Positions 7,064 through 15,507 of a DNA stretch of 64,000 nt are shown piece by piece. The stretch comes from JADJPG01 sp964491875 (GTDB lineage Bacteria > Verrucomicrobiota > Verrucomicrobiia > Limisphaerales > JADJPG01): the NCBI GenBank assembly GCA_964491875.1, contig CAZBIC010000006.1, positions 124,001 through 188,000 on the forward strand, in the 5' to 3' direction. A program made the position numbers and the translations under genes. The notes under the pieces were generated by a model. That model searched no databases. It saw nothing but the letters and a program-made list of their open reading frames with translations, and was not told the origin of the DNA. Positions within the stretch are counted from its first letter, which is position 1; each line of letters begins with the position of its first letter.

Positions 7064-7738
7064 TCACAGCGCCTTGATGAATGCCGCCGAGTCCGCCACC
7101 GCGCCGAAGACGCCGCCCTGCATCTTTATCATCTTCAGGGCGGCGAGGTAGTTGCCGTAATCGGTCGCGCCCGTGCAGTCGGAGAGCATCAGGCATTCGA
7201 AGCCGCGATCGTTCGCCTCGCGCATCGTGGTGTGGACGCACACGTCGGTGGTGATGCCGGCGAGCGCGATGTTCTGAATTCCCTTCTGCCGAAGCAGCAT
7301 GTCGATGTCGGTGCCGTAGAAGGAACCTTTGCCGGGCTTGTCGATGATGGCTTCGCCCGGCAACGGCGTGAGTTCAGGAATGAGTTCCCAGCCTACTTCA
7401 CCGCGCACGAGGATGCGTCCGCAGGGACCGGAATCGCCGATGCCCGCGCCGATGCGTTGGCTGCGCCAGCGTTTGTTCGCGGGAAGATCGGCGAGGTCGG
7501 GCCGATGACCTTCGCGCGTGTGCATGATGTGGTAACCCTTCGCACGCGCCACTTCGAGCACGCGGCGGATGGGCTCAATCGGCGCGCGGGTGAGCGAAAG
7601 GTCGTAGCCCATCTTGTCCACGTAGCCGCCCTTGCCGCAGAAGTCCGTCTGCATGTCGATGACGAGCACGACGGTATTCTGCGGACGGAGGTCGCCGTTG
7701 TAAGGCCACGGATACGGATCGGATTCGACGTGAGGCAT
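7064..7738 (-). CDS. biuH: Biuret hydrolase-like cysteine amidohydrolase (isochorismatase family)
   Basis: A 224-residue cytoplasmic hydrolase. Catalytic residues visible are Asp28 (VIDMQTDF), Lys134 (IIDKPGKG), Lys137 and Cys167 (GITTDVCVHTT), plus Gln207 (KMQGG). These align at a constant offset of eight with Asp36, Lys142, Lys145, Cys175 and Gln215 of Rhizobium leguminosarum BiuH as I recall it, and long blocks such as DPYPWPYNG, LPANKRWRSQRIG and NDRGFECL also match. Known reaction: biuret to allophanate plus ammonia. It lies 27 bases downstream of the permease gene and upstream of the allophanate-type domain, which supports this function. Ureidoacrylate hydrolase (RutB) is the main alternative. 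Confidence 0.8.
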   Translation of the reverse strand: MPHVESDPYPWPYNGDLRPQNTVVLVIDMQTDFCGKGGYVDKMGYDLSLTRAPIEPIRRVLEVARAKGYHIMHTREGHRPDLADLPANKRWRSQRIGAGIGDSGPCGRILVRGEVGWELIPELTPLPGEAIIDKPGKGSFYGTDIDMLLRQKGIQNIALAGITTDVCVHTTMREANDRGFECLMLSDCTGATDYGNYLAALKMIKMQGGVFGAVADSAAFIKAL

Positions 7739-7765
7739 GGGAGCTCGGGAGTTGGATTGCGTCGC

Positions 7766-9364
7766 TCAGTGAGACGGTTCGGCGACGGCGTGTCCGCTCG
7801 GTTCCTCTGCCGGCTTGGGTGTGACGGCGCAGAGCTTCGCGCATCCGAAGAGGAAGACAGCGACGGCAACGTAACCGATGGCGACAACAGGCGTCATGGC
7901 GAAGCCGATGCGTTCACCGTGCATCAGACCGAAGAAGGTGAGTGCTCCACCTGCGAGGGAGAACGCTGCGGCCTTCGCGAACGAACGGTCGATGACTCCG
8001 ACGGCAATGGCCGTGAGAATCAATCCGCCGAGAATCGAACCGCCGCCGAGCACTTCGAGTCCGTGGTAGAGCACTCCTTCGTTCTTCATCGCGCCAATCA
8101 ATGCCTCCTTTTTGTCGGGAGTGAGCGCGGGCATGATCGTTCCAGCGGCGGCGAGGGAGCCATTGATGAGCACCAGCGCCCAAGCCGCGAGATGCGGCGC
8201 GAGGCCGAGAATGATCGCGGGCGCGTGAGCCTTCGGCGTTTCCTGGAACGCCTGCGAGCCGATCAGCATCGCGATGTAGAGGAGGATGGGCAGGATGGCG
8301 ACGGTGGGGATCAGCGCGAGCATCGTTGAGATGATGCCGAACCAGCACAGCAGAATCACGAAGACGCCGGTCGCCGCCGAGTAGCCGATCCGTCCGCCCA
8401 TCGCCTTCCAGCCGGGGTGGCCGATGTAGACGGCGTTGATGAACGGGTTGCCCATCAGGCAACCGATCAAACTCACGACTCCGTCTGCGGTCAACACGCG
8501 TGTGGTGGGATAAGGGTCACCGGCGACTTCTGCGCTCTCCACGTTGTCGATGGCTTCGACGAGATCGTAGATGCCGAAGGGAATCGCAGTGACGAGCAGG
8601 ATGCCGAGGAATTCAAATCCGCCGAAGACGTGGCTGAACGCCGGGATAGGAATGTTGAAGCCGAAGTTGGTAAACGAATCGACTAGGCCCTTTACCGTCA
8701 TGCCGCCGTAGTTGAAGCCGAACGCGGTTGAGCCCCACGCGATGAGTGTGCCAGCGGCGATGGCGACGAGACCGGCCGGGATGCCGCGATATTTTACGCC
8801 GCCGAACCAGCTCAGGAGAATGATCGCGAAGCAGACCAGTCCGATGACGGGCGTCATGAACATTTCCAACGCGGGCTTCATGGAGATGAACGTGATCGAG
8901 ACGCCCGCCAGCGTGCCGAGCAGCGCGGCGCGCGGAGTGATCTTGCGAATCCACGTTCCGACGAATCCGCCGAGCATGAGCACGAAGCTCTGAATGAAGA
9001 CCCAGGTGAGTCCCGCCTCCCAGCCCTTGATCGGGTCGCCCGTTTTGAGCGTGATGGGGAGCATGATGACGAAGGTCACGATGAACATGTGCGGCACGCT
9101 GATGCCAGACGGCAGCGCGCAGACATCGGTGCGGCCGGTTTTCTTCGCGAGCTTGTACGCGAGCCACGCGTAATACATCGTGGACAGGCAGAGCATGAGG
9201 CCGACGGCGGGCAGAATGCGCCCGAAGACGAGGTTGTCGGGCATCTTGAGCACGAAGCGCAGGAGCGCCGTGAGCGTGAGCAGATTGACTAGGATGTTGG
9301 TGCCGAAGCCGAAGAAGGCGTTCCAGTCTCCGGGCACCCAGATTTTTGGTTTGGTGGTGGTCAT
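7766..9364 (-). CDS. NCS2/AzgA-like nucleobase-type permease
   Basis: A 532-residue polytopic membrane protein with about 12-14 hydrophobic segments. The opening WVPGDWNAFFGFGTNILVNLL and the segments CALPSGISVPHMF, TAIPFGIYDLVEAIDNVESAEVAGDPYPTTRVL and CLMGNPFINAVYIGHPGWKAMGGR resemble xanthine/uracil/AzgA permeases; the last includes the region that aligns with the substrate-binding helices. It should carry a small nitrogen compound across the inner membrane by cation symport. It sits between two amidohydrolase genes that act on ureido or biuret-like molecules, so such a substrate is inferred. The C-terminus is a short hydrophilic tail. Confidence 0.75.
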   Translation of the reverse strand: MTTTKPKIWVPGDWNAFFGFGTNILVNLLTLTALLRFVLKMPDNLVFGRILPAVGLMLCLSTMYYAWLAYKLAKKTGRTDVCALPSGISVPHMFIVTFVIMLPITLKTGDPIKGWEAGLTWVFIQSFVLMLGGFVGTWIRKITPRAALLGTLAGVSITFISMKPALEMFMTPVIGLVCFAIILLSWFGGVKYRGIPAGLVAIAAGTLIAWGSTAFGFNYGGMTVKGLVDSFTNFGFNIPIPAFSHVFGGFEFLGILLVTAIPFGIYDLVEAIDNVESAEVAGDPYPTTRVLTADGVVSLIGCLMGNPFINAVYIGHPGWKAMGGRIGYSAATGVFVILLCWFGIISTMLALIPTVAILPILLYIAMLIGSQAFQETPKAHAPAIILGLAPHLAAWALVLINGSLAAAGTIMPALTPDKKEALIGAMKNEGVLYHGLEVLGGGSILGGLILTAIAVGVIDRSFAKAAAFSLAGGALTFFGLMHGERIGFAMTPVVAIGYVAVAVFLFGCAKLCAVTPKPAEEPSGHAVAEPSH

Positions 9365-9422
9365 GGCGAGGTCGAGGTTCAGTGGTTGGAGGAAGGCGAG
9401 GCGATGGAAAGGAAGCTGAGTT

Positions 9423-10100
9423 TCATTTCAGTGCGGCGAGGATTTTATCCGAGTGCGACACCCAGCCGAAGATGCCGCCCTGGGCCTTGATCATCTTAAG
9501 ACCCATTTCCTGGAATTCCGGGAAGTAGGAGCCGACGCAGTCCGACGGCACGAGACAGTCGTAGCCGCGATCGTTGGCTTCGCGGACGGTGGTGTTCACG
9601 CAAACCTCCGTCGTCACACCCGTGACGATGAGTTGCTTGACGCCGCGATTCATCAGGATGGCGTGCAGATCGGTGGCGTAGAACGCACCTTTGCCGGGCT
9701 TGTCGATCACCGCCTCGCCGAACTGCGGATACAATTCAGGAATGATGTCGTGCCCGGCTTCACCGCGAACGAGAATGCGCCCCATCGGGCCTTGATCGCC
9801 GATGCTGGTTGGGCTACGGCCGCGAATCTTCTTCGCTGGCGGCAGGCAGCCGAGATCGGGCCGATGTCCTTCGCGGGTGTGAATCACATGCCAGCCGCGC
9901 GCACGCCATGTGGCGAGCAATCGTTTGTTCGGCTCGATGGTGCCGCGCAATTGCGAGACATCGTTGCCAAGCATTTCACCGAAGCCACCGGGCTCGAGGA
10001 AGTCGCGCTGCATATCGATGATCAGCAGCGCACAGGTCGTGGGCTGAAACTCAAACGCGTACGGCTCGGCTTCGACGGAGATGATGGTGTTCGGTGTCAT
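9423..10100 (-). CDS. Second cysteine amidohydrolase of the isochorismatase family (triuret/ureido hydrolase candidate)
   Basis: A 225-residue paralogue of the biuret-hydrolase-like protein. It has the same catalytic set at the same positions: Asp29 (IIDMQRDF), Lys134 and Lys137 (VIDKPGKG), Cys167 (GVTTEVCVNTT) and Gln207 (KAQGG). It differs in the substrate-facing regions: the N-terminus lacks DPYPWPYNG, RIGAG becomes PTSIG, and ATDYGNY becomes SYFPEFQ. The ATG at 10100 was chosen because the upstream frame runs antisense through the preceding barrel gene. A triuret hydrolase (TrtA-like) or ureidoacrylate hydrolase are the best candidates (inference). It follows the barrel gene by 28 bases. 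Confidence 0.75.
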   Translation of the reverse strand: MTPNTIISVEAEPYAFEFQPTTCALLIIDMQRDFLEPGGFGEMLGNDVSQLRGTIEPNKRLLATWRARGWHVIHTREGHRPDLGCLPPAKKIRGRSPTSIGDQGPMGRILVRGEAGHDIIPELYPQFGEAVIDKPGKGAFYATDLHAILMNRGVKQLIVTGVTTEVCVNTTVREANDRGYDCLVPSDCVGSYFPEFQEMGLKMIKAQGGIFGWVSHSDKILAALK

Positions 10101-10128
10101 GACAGGAGCGCACGCGGCGCGGTTGATT

Positions 10129-11091
10129 TCAGAAGAAAGACGAGATGCCGCAGAAGAGCAGCGTGGAGTGAGATTCAGAACTGCTCGTGGCGTTGAACTG
10201 CTGCATCTTTTGCAGGTTGTCATCCACGAAGCCCATGTATTTGAACCCGGCATGGAAGCTCCAATTTCCGTAGCCCTTAGGCATGAAGTTCATCGGAACA
10301 GTCGCCTTCACGCCAACTTCGTAGAGGCCGACGAACGACGCTTCGTCGTAGTATTCGCCGTAGAATTCCGAGTCCGGCAGCAGCACGCGGCAGGGTAGTT
10401 CCAGCTTCAGCCCGATGTCCTTGAACGTGTAGGACGGCGCGACTCCGACATCAAAATACCAGCTCGAATCGGGCAGCGCTCCCGGACCAGGCTGCGGCCC
10501 GGGCAAGGCGAGGAAGGGCACCTGCGCGGCGGTGGCTTTGCCGTCGAGCTCGCGCCAGTAAATGACGTAGGGATGCAGCGCGAAGGCTTTCAGGTAGGGC
10601 GAGTCGTTGAAGCTGAGCTTGGTCTCCAGATGCTGCGAGTAGGGAATGTTCCCAATCTCCATGTTGAACGATGTGTAGGTGACATCGAGCGTGAAGTTCT
10701 TCGCGAAGCCGAACGACAGGCCGGCGATCGGATCGATCTCGTACCAGCTCGTGTCGGAAGCGCCGTTGCTGTCGCTGCTCGGGAGACCGTCCGTGCCGAA
10801 GCAATTCCACACGCCGCCGACCAGCGTCACGTCATTGATGAAGTTGTCGCCCTTGTAGAGATTGAAGAACCCCAGCGCGAGCTGCTGGAAGACGAGACCC
10901 TGGTTCTGCACGATCATGCCGCGCGGCGTGAGATACTTGTCGGAGAACTCAGAGTTGAGCAGCACGTGGACTTTGGAGGTGGGCGATTCCTCAGCGTGCG
11001 AATAGAGCGGCGCAGCAAGCGCCAGGGCGGCAAAGGCAGTGGAAGCCAGCGGAAGGTAACGGGAGGAAGAGGTGTGGCAGGTGGGGTTCAT
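10129..11091 (-). CDS. Outer-membrane beta-barrel transporter
   Basis: 320 residues from ATG 11091, chosen because it begins a signal peptide (NPTCHTSSSRYLPLASTAFAALALAAPLYSHAEE). The mature part has alternating hydrophobic beta strands (YLTPRGMIVQNQGLVFQQLALGFF, NFTLDVTYTSFNMEIGNIPY, SWYFDVGVAPSYTFKDIGLKLELP) and ends in phenylalanine, as outer-membrane barrels do. It is probably a substrate channel supplying the downstream permease. The gene lies directly behind a candidate sigma-54 promoter and is the first gene of the amidohydrolase operon. Confidence 0.7.
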   Translation of the reverse strand: MNPTCHTSSSRYLPLASTAFAALALAAPLYSHAEESPTSKVHVLLNSEFSDKYLTPRGMIVQNQGLVFQQLALGFFNLYKGDNFINDVTLVGGVWNCFGTDGLPSSDSNGASDTSWYEIDPIAGLSFGFAKNFTLDVTYTSFNMEIGNIPYSQHLETKLSFNDSPYLKAFALHPYVIYWRELDGKATAAQVPFLALPGPQPGPGALPDSSWYFDVGVAPSYTFKDIGLKLELPCRVLLPDSEFYGEYYDEASFVGLYEVGVKATVPMNFMPKGYGNWSFHAGFKYMGFVDDNLQKMQQFNATSSSESHSTLLFCGISSFF

Positions 11092-11174
11092 GCGGAGGTC
11101 GGTTGAAGAGTGAAGTTCGGTGCGGAGGTTTTCGGTTTCGAAAGTTCGTGTCATGCGACTCACGAAACCCAATT

Positions 11175-11190
11175 AGCCATCCGTGTGCCA
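11175..11190 (-). promoter_or_regulatory. Candidate sigma-54 (-24/-12) promoter
   Basis: On the minus strand the bases read TGGCAC (11190-11185), five bases, then TGGC (11179-11176). The essential GG and GC doublets have the correct 10-base spacing and the -24 box is perfect; the -12 box differs from TTGC at one position. It lies about 85 bases upstream of the barrel start codon and directly downstream of a sigma-54 activator gene. The flanks resemble a dispersed verrucomicrobial repeat, so chance is possible. Confidence 0.5.
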
Positions 11191-11266
11191 TCATTCCTCT
11201 TCGCGCAAAACCCCTGTGTTTACAGCACTTCTCGTGATTGTCCAAGTGCGACCATCCGCTCACCTC

Positions 11267-11302
11267 GTGTTTCATCTGTCGCCGGTGAAACACTTGAAAC
11301 AC
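11267..11302. promoter_or_regulatory. Candidate activator-binding repeats (GTGTTTCA sites)
   Basis: Three perfect copies of the eight-base word: GTGTTTCA at 11267-11274 and its complement TGAAACAC at 11286-11293 and 11295-11302. The first two form an inverted repeat with an 11-base spacer. A weaker copy (GTGTTTAC) lies at 11216-11223. The block is about 80-110 bases upstream of the candidate sigma-54 promoter, where enhancer sites for such activators usually lie. The words also resemble a dispersed repeat, which lowers confidence. Confidence 0.4.
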
Positions 11303-11309
11303 TCGCCGC

Positions 11310-12824
11310 TCAGCCCGCCGCCGCTTCTTCCTGCGCAAGCTTGCGGTAGATACGTGTGCGATGGACGCCAAGCAGCCGCGCCGCGTCCGTGATGTTGCCG
11401 TTCGTCTCCTGCAACGCGCGCTGAATCAGGATGTCCTCCGCCTCGGCGAGGTTCAGAGGAAGGGTCGACATCATATCCACCTTTGTATGACGCGAGTGCG
11501 ACACCGAGGACGTCACTCCGCGCCGCAGCAGGTGCAGATGCGCCGGCAGAATGGCCGTGCCACCGCTCTCGATCAGCGCGCGCTCGATGATGTTGCGAAG
11601 CTCGCGGACGTTTCCTGGAAATTCGTAGCCCTTCAAAATCGCCAGCGCATCGTGAGTGAGCGGCGGCGCCTTGATGCCCATCTCGGCCGCGAACATGCGC
11701 ATAAAATGCGTCGCCAGCAGCGGGACATCTTGAGCCCGATCCCGCAACGGCGTGGTGGCGACTTGGAAGCGCGCGAGGCGGAAGAAGAGATCCTGCCGGA
11801 ACGATCCGCTTTCGATGCGTGCCTCCAAATCCGCGTTGGTCGCCGCGATGATGCGCACGTCCACCTTGCGCCGTTGCGCTGCGCCGACCGGCGTCACGAA
11901 CCCATCCTCCAGCACGCGAAGCAGCTTCACCTGGAGCGACGTCGGCATGTCGCCGATCTCGTCAAGGAACAGCGTTCCACCATGCGCGAGCTCGAAGTAG
12001 CCCTTTCGATCCGCCGTTGCGCCGGTGAACGATCCCTTCACGTGACCGAAGAGCATCGACTCCGCGAGTTCTCCGGGAATGGCGACGCAGTTCACCGGGA
12101 CGAACGGCGTGCGCGCGCGGACTCCGCCGAAGTGAATGGCGCGGGCGATGAGTTCCTTGCCGGTGCCGCTCTCGCCGGTGACGAGCACGCTGGTGTTCCC
12201 GAAATGATTCAGGCGCTGGATGTCCTCCATCACCTTTTGCATCTGCCGGCTTTCACCGAGCAAACCGGCGAGATTCCAGCGCCCAGCTTCGAGATCCGAG
12301 ATTGCGGAGAGTTTGTTATCCGCCTCTTCCAGCGCCGATTCCACGGTGCGGCGCCGCGCAATCTCCGCCGTCAATTCCGCCGTCTGGCGTTCGAGCGCGC
12401 GGTTCTTCTCCAGCAGTTCACGCGTGAGGTGCTGAGTGCGGAGATGCGTGTTCACGCGGCTCAACACCTCCTCCGTCTGGAAAGGCTTCACGATGTAATC
12501 CACGCCGCCAGCGCGAAAGCCATCGACGACACACGTCATCTCGTTTCGCGCGGTGATGAAGATCACCGGAATCCCGCGCGTGGCTTCATCCGCCTTCAAG
12601 CGACGACACATCTCCAGCCCATCGATCTCCGGCATCATGATGTCGAGCAGGATCAAATCGGGCTGCGCCTTCGCTGCGACCTTCAACGCCGTTTCACCGC
12701 CGGGCACCGCGAGGACTTCGTAGCCCTCAGGCTCGAGAGCCGCAGTGAGGACCGCGAGGTTCGCGGCCACGTCGTCCACGATGAGAATCTTCTCACGAAG
12801 CGTTGGTTGCGGTTGGGGCTCCAT
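11310..12824 (-). CDS. Sigma-54-dependent response regulator (NtrC family)
   Basis: 504 residues from ATG 12824. A receiver domain occupies residues about 10-125, with phospho-acceptor Asp61 (LILLDIMMPE) and Lys113 (VKPF). A coiled linker follows (about 128-180). The AAA+ domain (about 187-420) has Walker A GESGTGKE (217-224), the sigma-54 loop GSFTGA (264-269) and Walker B TLFLDEIGD (about 284-292). A Fis-type helix-turn-helix closes the protein (GNITDAARLLGVHRTRIYRKL region, about 475-496). The loop has Ser in place of the usual second-position Ala. It overlaps the kinase gene by 32 bases and lies immediately upstream of the barrel/amidohydrolase operon, which it probably activates. Confidence 0.9.
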   Translation of the reverse strand: MEPQPQPTLREKILIVDDVAANLAVLTAALEPEGYEVLAVPGGETALKVAAKAQPDLILLDIMMPEIDGLEMCRRLKADEATRGIPVIFITARNEMTCVVDGFRAGGVDYIVKPFQTEEVLSRVNTHLRTQHLTRELLEKNRALERQTAELTAEIARRRTVESALEEADNKLSAISDLEAGRWNLAGLLGESRQMQKVMEDIQRLNHFGNTSVLVTGESGTGKELIARAIHFGGVRARTPFVPVNCVAIPGELAESMLFGHVKGSFTGATADRKGYFELAHGGTLFLDEIGDMPTSLQVKLLRVLEDGFVTPVGAAQRRKVDVRIIAATNADLEARIESGSFRQDLFFRLARFQVATTPLRDRAQDVPLLATHFMRMFAAEMGIKAPPLTHDALAILKGYEFPGNVRELRNIIERALIESGGTAILPAHLHLLRRGVTSSVSHSRHTKVDMMSTLPLNLAEAEDILIQRALQETNGNITDAARLLGVHRTRIYRKLAQEEAAAG

Positions 12825-15303
12825 GTTCGTGGGTGGTGGACGAATGATTCGGGACAGGCACGGCAACCTTCGCGAGCAGGCGTTGAATGCCGTCCATATC
12901 GTAACTGCGCATCAGCAGGCGGATCTGCTCGGCCAATCGCTCGGCCTCCGGACCAAGCTCGCGCAACTCCTGGACGGCGGACTTGAGCGCGGTGGAACTG
13001 TGAAGCTCCGCCGCCACCGCGAGACGGGCGCAGAGCCACTCCGGCAGTTTGACGGTCGAGAGGACCGACGAGGGCGAATCGGTAGCCGCCGTCTCGGACG
13101 CAGCGAATTGAAACGTCACGCCGAGATGCGTGCGCAGGCAGTCGTAGAGCTTCTCGCACGCGAACGGCTTGCTGAGGAAATCGACGCAGCCGACGGCCAG
13201 CGATTCCTCGCGATGCTGGGGCAGCGCGGACGCGGTGTGCATCACGATCTTCAGATGTCGCGTCGCCGAATCGCCCAGCAGACGACGCGCGACTTCGATG
13301 CCGTCCACGCCCGGCAGCAACAGATCGAGGAACACAATTTCGGGCCGCTGTTCACGAGCGCAGCGCAAGGCTTCGTCGCCGTCATTCGCGAACGACACGT
13401 CGCATCCGATCGCCGCCAACATCCGACCCAGCACCTCGCGGTTCTCCACCTGATCATCGACCACGAGCGCACGAACCGTCTGACCGGGGGCGAGACGTTC
13501 GACACGCGGCAGGGTCGCATCCGCCGCGTTGACTGACGCCGGGAGCGGAATACTGAAATGGAAACGCGAACCGATGCCGCGCTCGGATTGCAGCTCCAGC
13601 TTCCCGCCGAGCAACTCCACCTGACGCTGCGCGATGGCGAGTCCGAGCCCGGTCCCACCTTGATGCTGCGCGCCGCGACCTTGATGGAACGGCTTGAAGA
13701 TCTCCGGCTGTTCCTCCAGCGGAATGCCGAGGCCTGTATCGACGACCTCAATCAGCCAGCGCCCGGCCGAATCGGGTTTGATCCCTAGATAAACTTCGCC
13801 AGCACTGGTGAACTTCACGGCATTGCCAAGGAGATTGATCAGAACCTGACGCAGCTTACCTTCGTCGCCGCGCACCAGCGGCGACAAGGTGGAGTCGAGG
13901 TGAAAGTGAAAGCCGATTCGCTTCTCCGCACAGAGTGGTTTGAAGGTGGTCACCAGACTGCGCCCGAGCGCGTCGAGATCGAAGTCCACCGGGTTCAGTT
14001 CCATCCGGCCGGCTTCGATCTTCGAAAGGTCAAGGATCTCATTGATCAAGCCCAGCAGATGATGCCCGCCGGTGCTGATGCCGTGAATGGAATCGCGCTG
14101 TTCGCGGCTGAGCTCGGGGTCACGCTGCATGAGCTGCGCGTAGCCAAGAATGGCGTTGAGCGGCGTGCGAATCTCATGGCTCATGCTGGCGAGAAAATCG
14201 GACTTGGCCTGGTTCGCCGCAGCTGCCTCTGCCTCCGCGCGCTGGCGAATCTTCACCTCGTCCTGCAGGGCGAGATTGGCTTCCGCAATCTGTTGCGTGC
14301 GCCGCCATCCACCGAACAGATAGGCCGTGCTGAGAAACGTGAATGCGAGTCCCGCCACGAGCACGAGCCACGATTGCCAATGATGCGCGGCGGAAGCGAA
14401 CTCGGGCGCCGGACCAAACGTCACCGCCCAGCGACGACCAGCCACATCGAGCCACGAAAGCGCGTCGTGAGCGGAGGCTTCAGTCCCGTAGATGCGCGGT
14501 CCGTCCGGCGATTCATCAAACAGGCTGGCGGAGATTCCCTTCGCGCGAAGCTCACGAAGTGAGGGCTCGACCAGGTCGGCCACCTTGAACACTGCGACCG
14601 CAAATCCAGCGAGACGTTCGCGGCGTTCAGCGACAGTCGACGGCGGAGCACCGTCACCACGGTACACCGGCAGCAGAACGAGGAAACCGCCCTGATCCCC
14701 CGGCAACTGCGCGAGGCGAATCGGCGCGGTGGCCTTCGGCTCGCCAGTATCGCGCGCCTGTTCGATGGAGAACCGGCGCAGTTCATCGGAGTTTAGATCG
14801 TAACCCAGCGCCTGCGCATTCCCCGCGAGCGGCTCGATGAGATGCACGGGCACGTATGCGCTGCGGTCCAGGGCGGAAACCAGCGAACCATCCGCGGCGT
14901 GTTCGCGAATGGAGAATCCCGCGAAGCCTTCAAGCCTGGCGGCAGCTTCAAGCTGGAAACGTTGTTCCGCCGTTACGATCGGATTCCAGGAAATGGCCTG
15001 CAGCTCAGGTTGGCGATGGAGCGCGCCGTCAACAAATTGGCGGAAGGCGTGGCGTTCAATCCGACCTTCCACCCGATACAGCGAGGCGACCGAGTGCAGC
15101 ACTTCCATTGAGCGCAGGATGCTGACATGGAGCTTCTCGATCTGCTCGTGCGCGATGGAGGCGCTGCGCTCGCGCTGTTCGCGGTGTTCCCAGCGCCGCA
15201 GCGCGAGGAAGAGCACAAGCGACAAGAGGATTCCCATCCCCAGAACTCCGCCAATCCAGGCGGAGGGGGCGCGCGATCGAGAGATGTCGAGAAAGCGCAG
15301 CAA
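12793..15303 (-). CDS. Hybrid sensor histidine kinase with CHASE-type sensor
   Basis: 836 residues. Membrane segments lie at about 14-36 and 310-332. Between them is a CHASE-like periplasmic sensor (about 70-300), with LQAISWNPIVTAEQRFQLE and GFSIREHAADG. HisKA carries His376 (SMSHEIRTPLNAI). The ATPase has an N-box LINLLGNAVKF, G1 DTGLGI and G2 GTGLGLAI. A receiver domain (about 611-725) has Asp660 (IVFLDLLLPG) and Lys712 (SKPF). A helical tail completes the protein. CHASE domains bind small extracellular ligands. It should relay phosphate to the overlapping sigma-54 regulator, and its ligand is plausibly the substrate of the neighbouring uptake and hydrolase genes (inference). Confidence 0.9.
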   Translation of the reverse strand: MLRFLDISRSRAPSAWIGGVLGMGILLSLVLFLALRRWEHREQRERSASIAHEQIEKLHVSILRSMEVLHSVASLYRVEGRIERHAFRQFVDGALHRQPELQAISWNPIVTAEQRFQLEAAARLEGFAGFSIREHAADGSLVSALDRSAYVPVHLIEPLAGNAQALGYDLNSDELRRFSIEQARDTGEPKATAPIRLAQLPGDQGGFLVLLPVYRGDGAPPSTVAERRERLAGFAVAVFKVADLVEPSLRELRAKGISASLFDESPDGPRIYGTEASAHDALSWLDVAGRRWAVTFGPAPEFASAAHHWQSWLVLVAGLAFTFLSTAYLFGGWRRTQQIAEANLALQDEVKIRQRAEAEAAAANQAKSDFLASMSHEIRTPLNAILGYAQLMQRDPELSREQRDSIHGISTGGHHLLGLINEILDLSKIEAGRMELNPVDFDLDALGRSLVTTFKPLCAEKRIGFHFHLDSTLSPLVRGDEGKLRQVLINLLGNAVKFTSAGEVYLGIKPDSAGRWLIEVVDTGLGIPLEEQPEIFKPFHQGRGAQHQGGTGLGLAIAQRQVELLGGKLELQSERGIGSRFHFSIPLPASVNAADATLPRVERLAPGQTVRALVVDDQVENREVLGRMLAAIGCDVSFANDGDEALRCAREQRPEIVFLDLLLPGVDGIEVARRLLGDSATRHLKIVMHTASALPQHREESLAVGCVDFLSKPFACEKLYDCLRTHLGVTFQFAASETAATDSPSSVLSTVKLPEWLCARLAVAAELHSSTALKSAVQELRELGPEAERLAEQIRLLMRSYDMDGIQRLLAKVAVPVPNHSSTTHEHGAPTATNAS

Positions 15304-15507
15304 GGTAACTTCCTCCTAGAGCACTTTATTTGCCGGGCGCGCGCACGGGCGTCCGGGCGCAGGCAAGATGCCGGACTTCGCTGGGAAATCTCGGTGAATG
15401 AAGTTTACGTCGGACTTCGCGGCAGCACTTGGGGAGCAGATTCGCTGACGCGATTTAGTCAGCCTGCCCAAGGAGGTTCAGCAAACCCTCCGCCTAAATG
15501 GATGGCG

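Noticed and set aside
7028..8329. Long plus-strand open frame opposite the permease and biuret-hydrolase-like genes
   Set aside because: It is antisense to two well-supported genes and its translation is rich in Arg, His and Glu with no domain pattern.
11361..12986. 541-residue plus-strand frame opposite the response regulator
   Set aside because: Antisense shadow of a clear receiver-AAA+ protein; the composition is Arg/His-rich without motifs.
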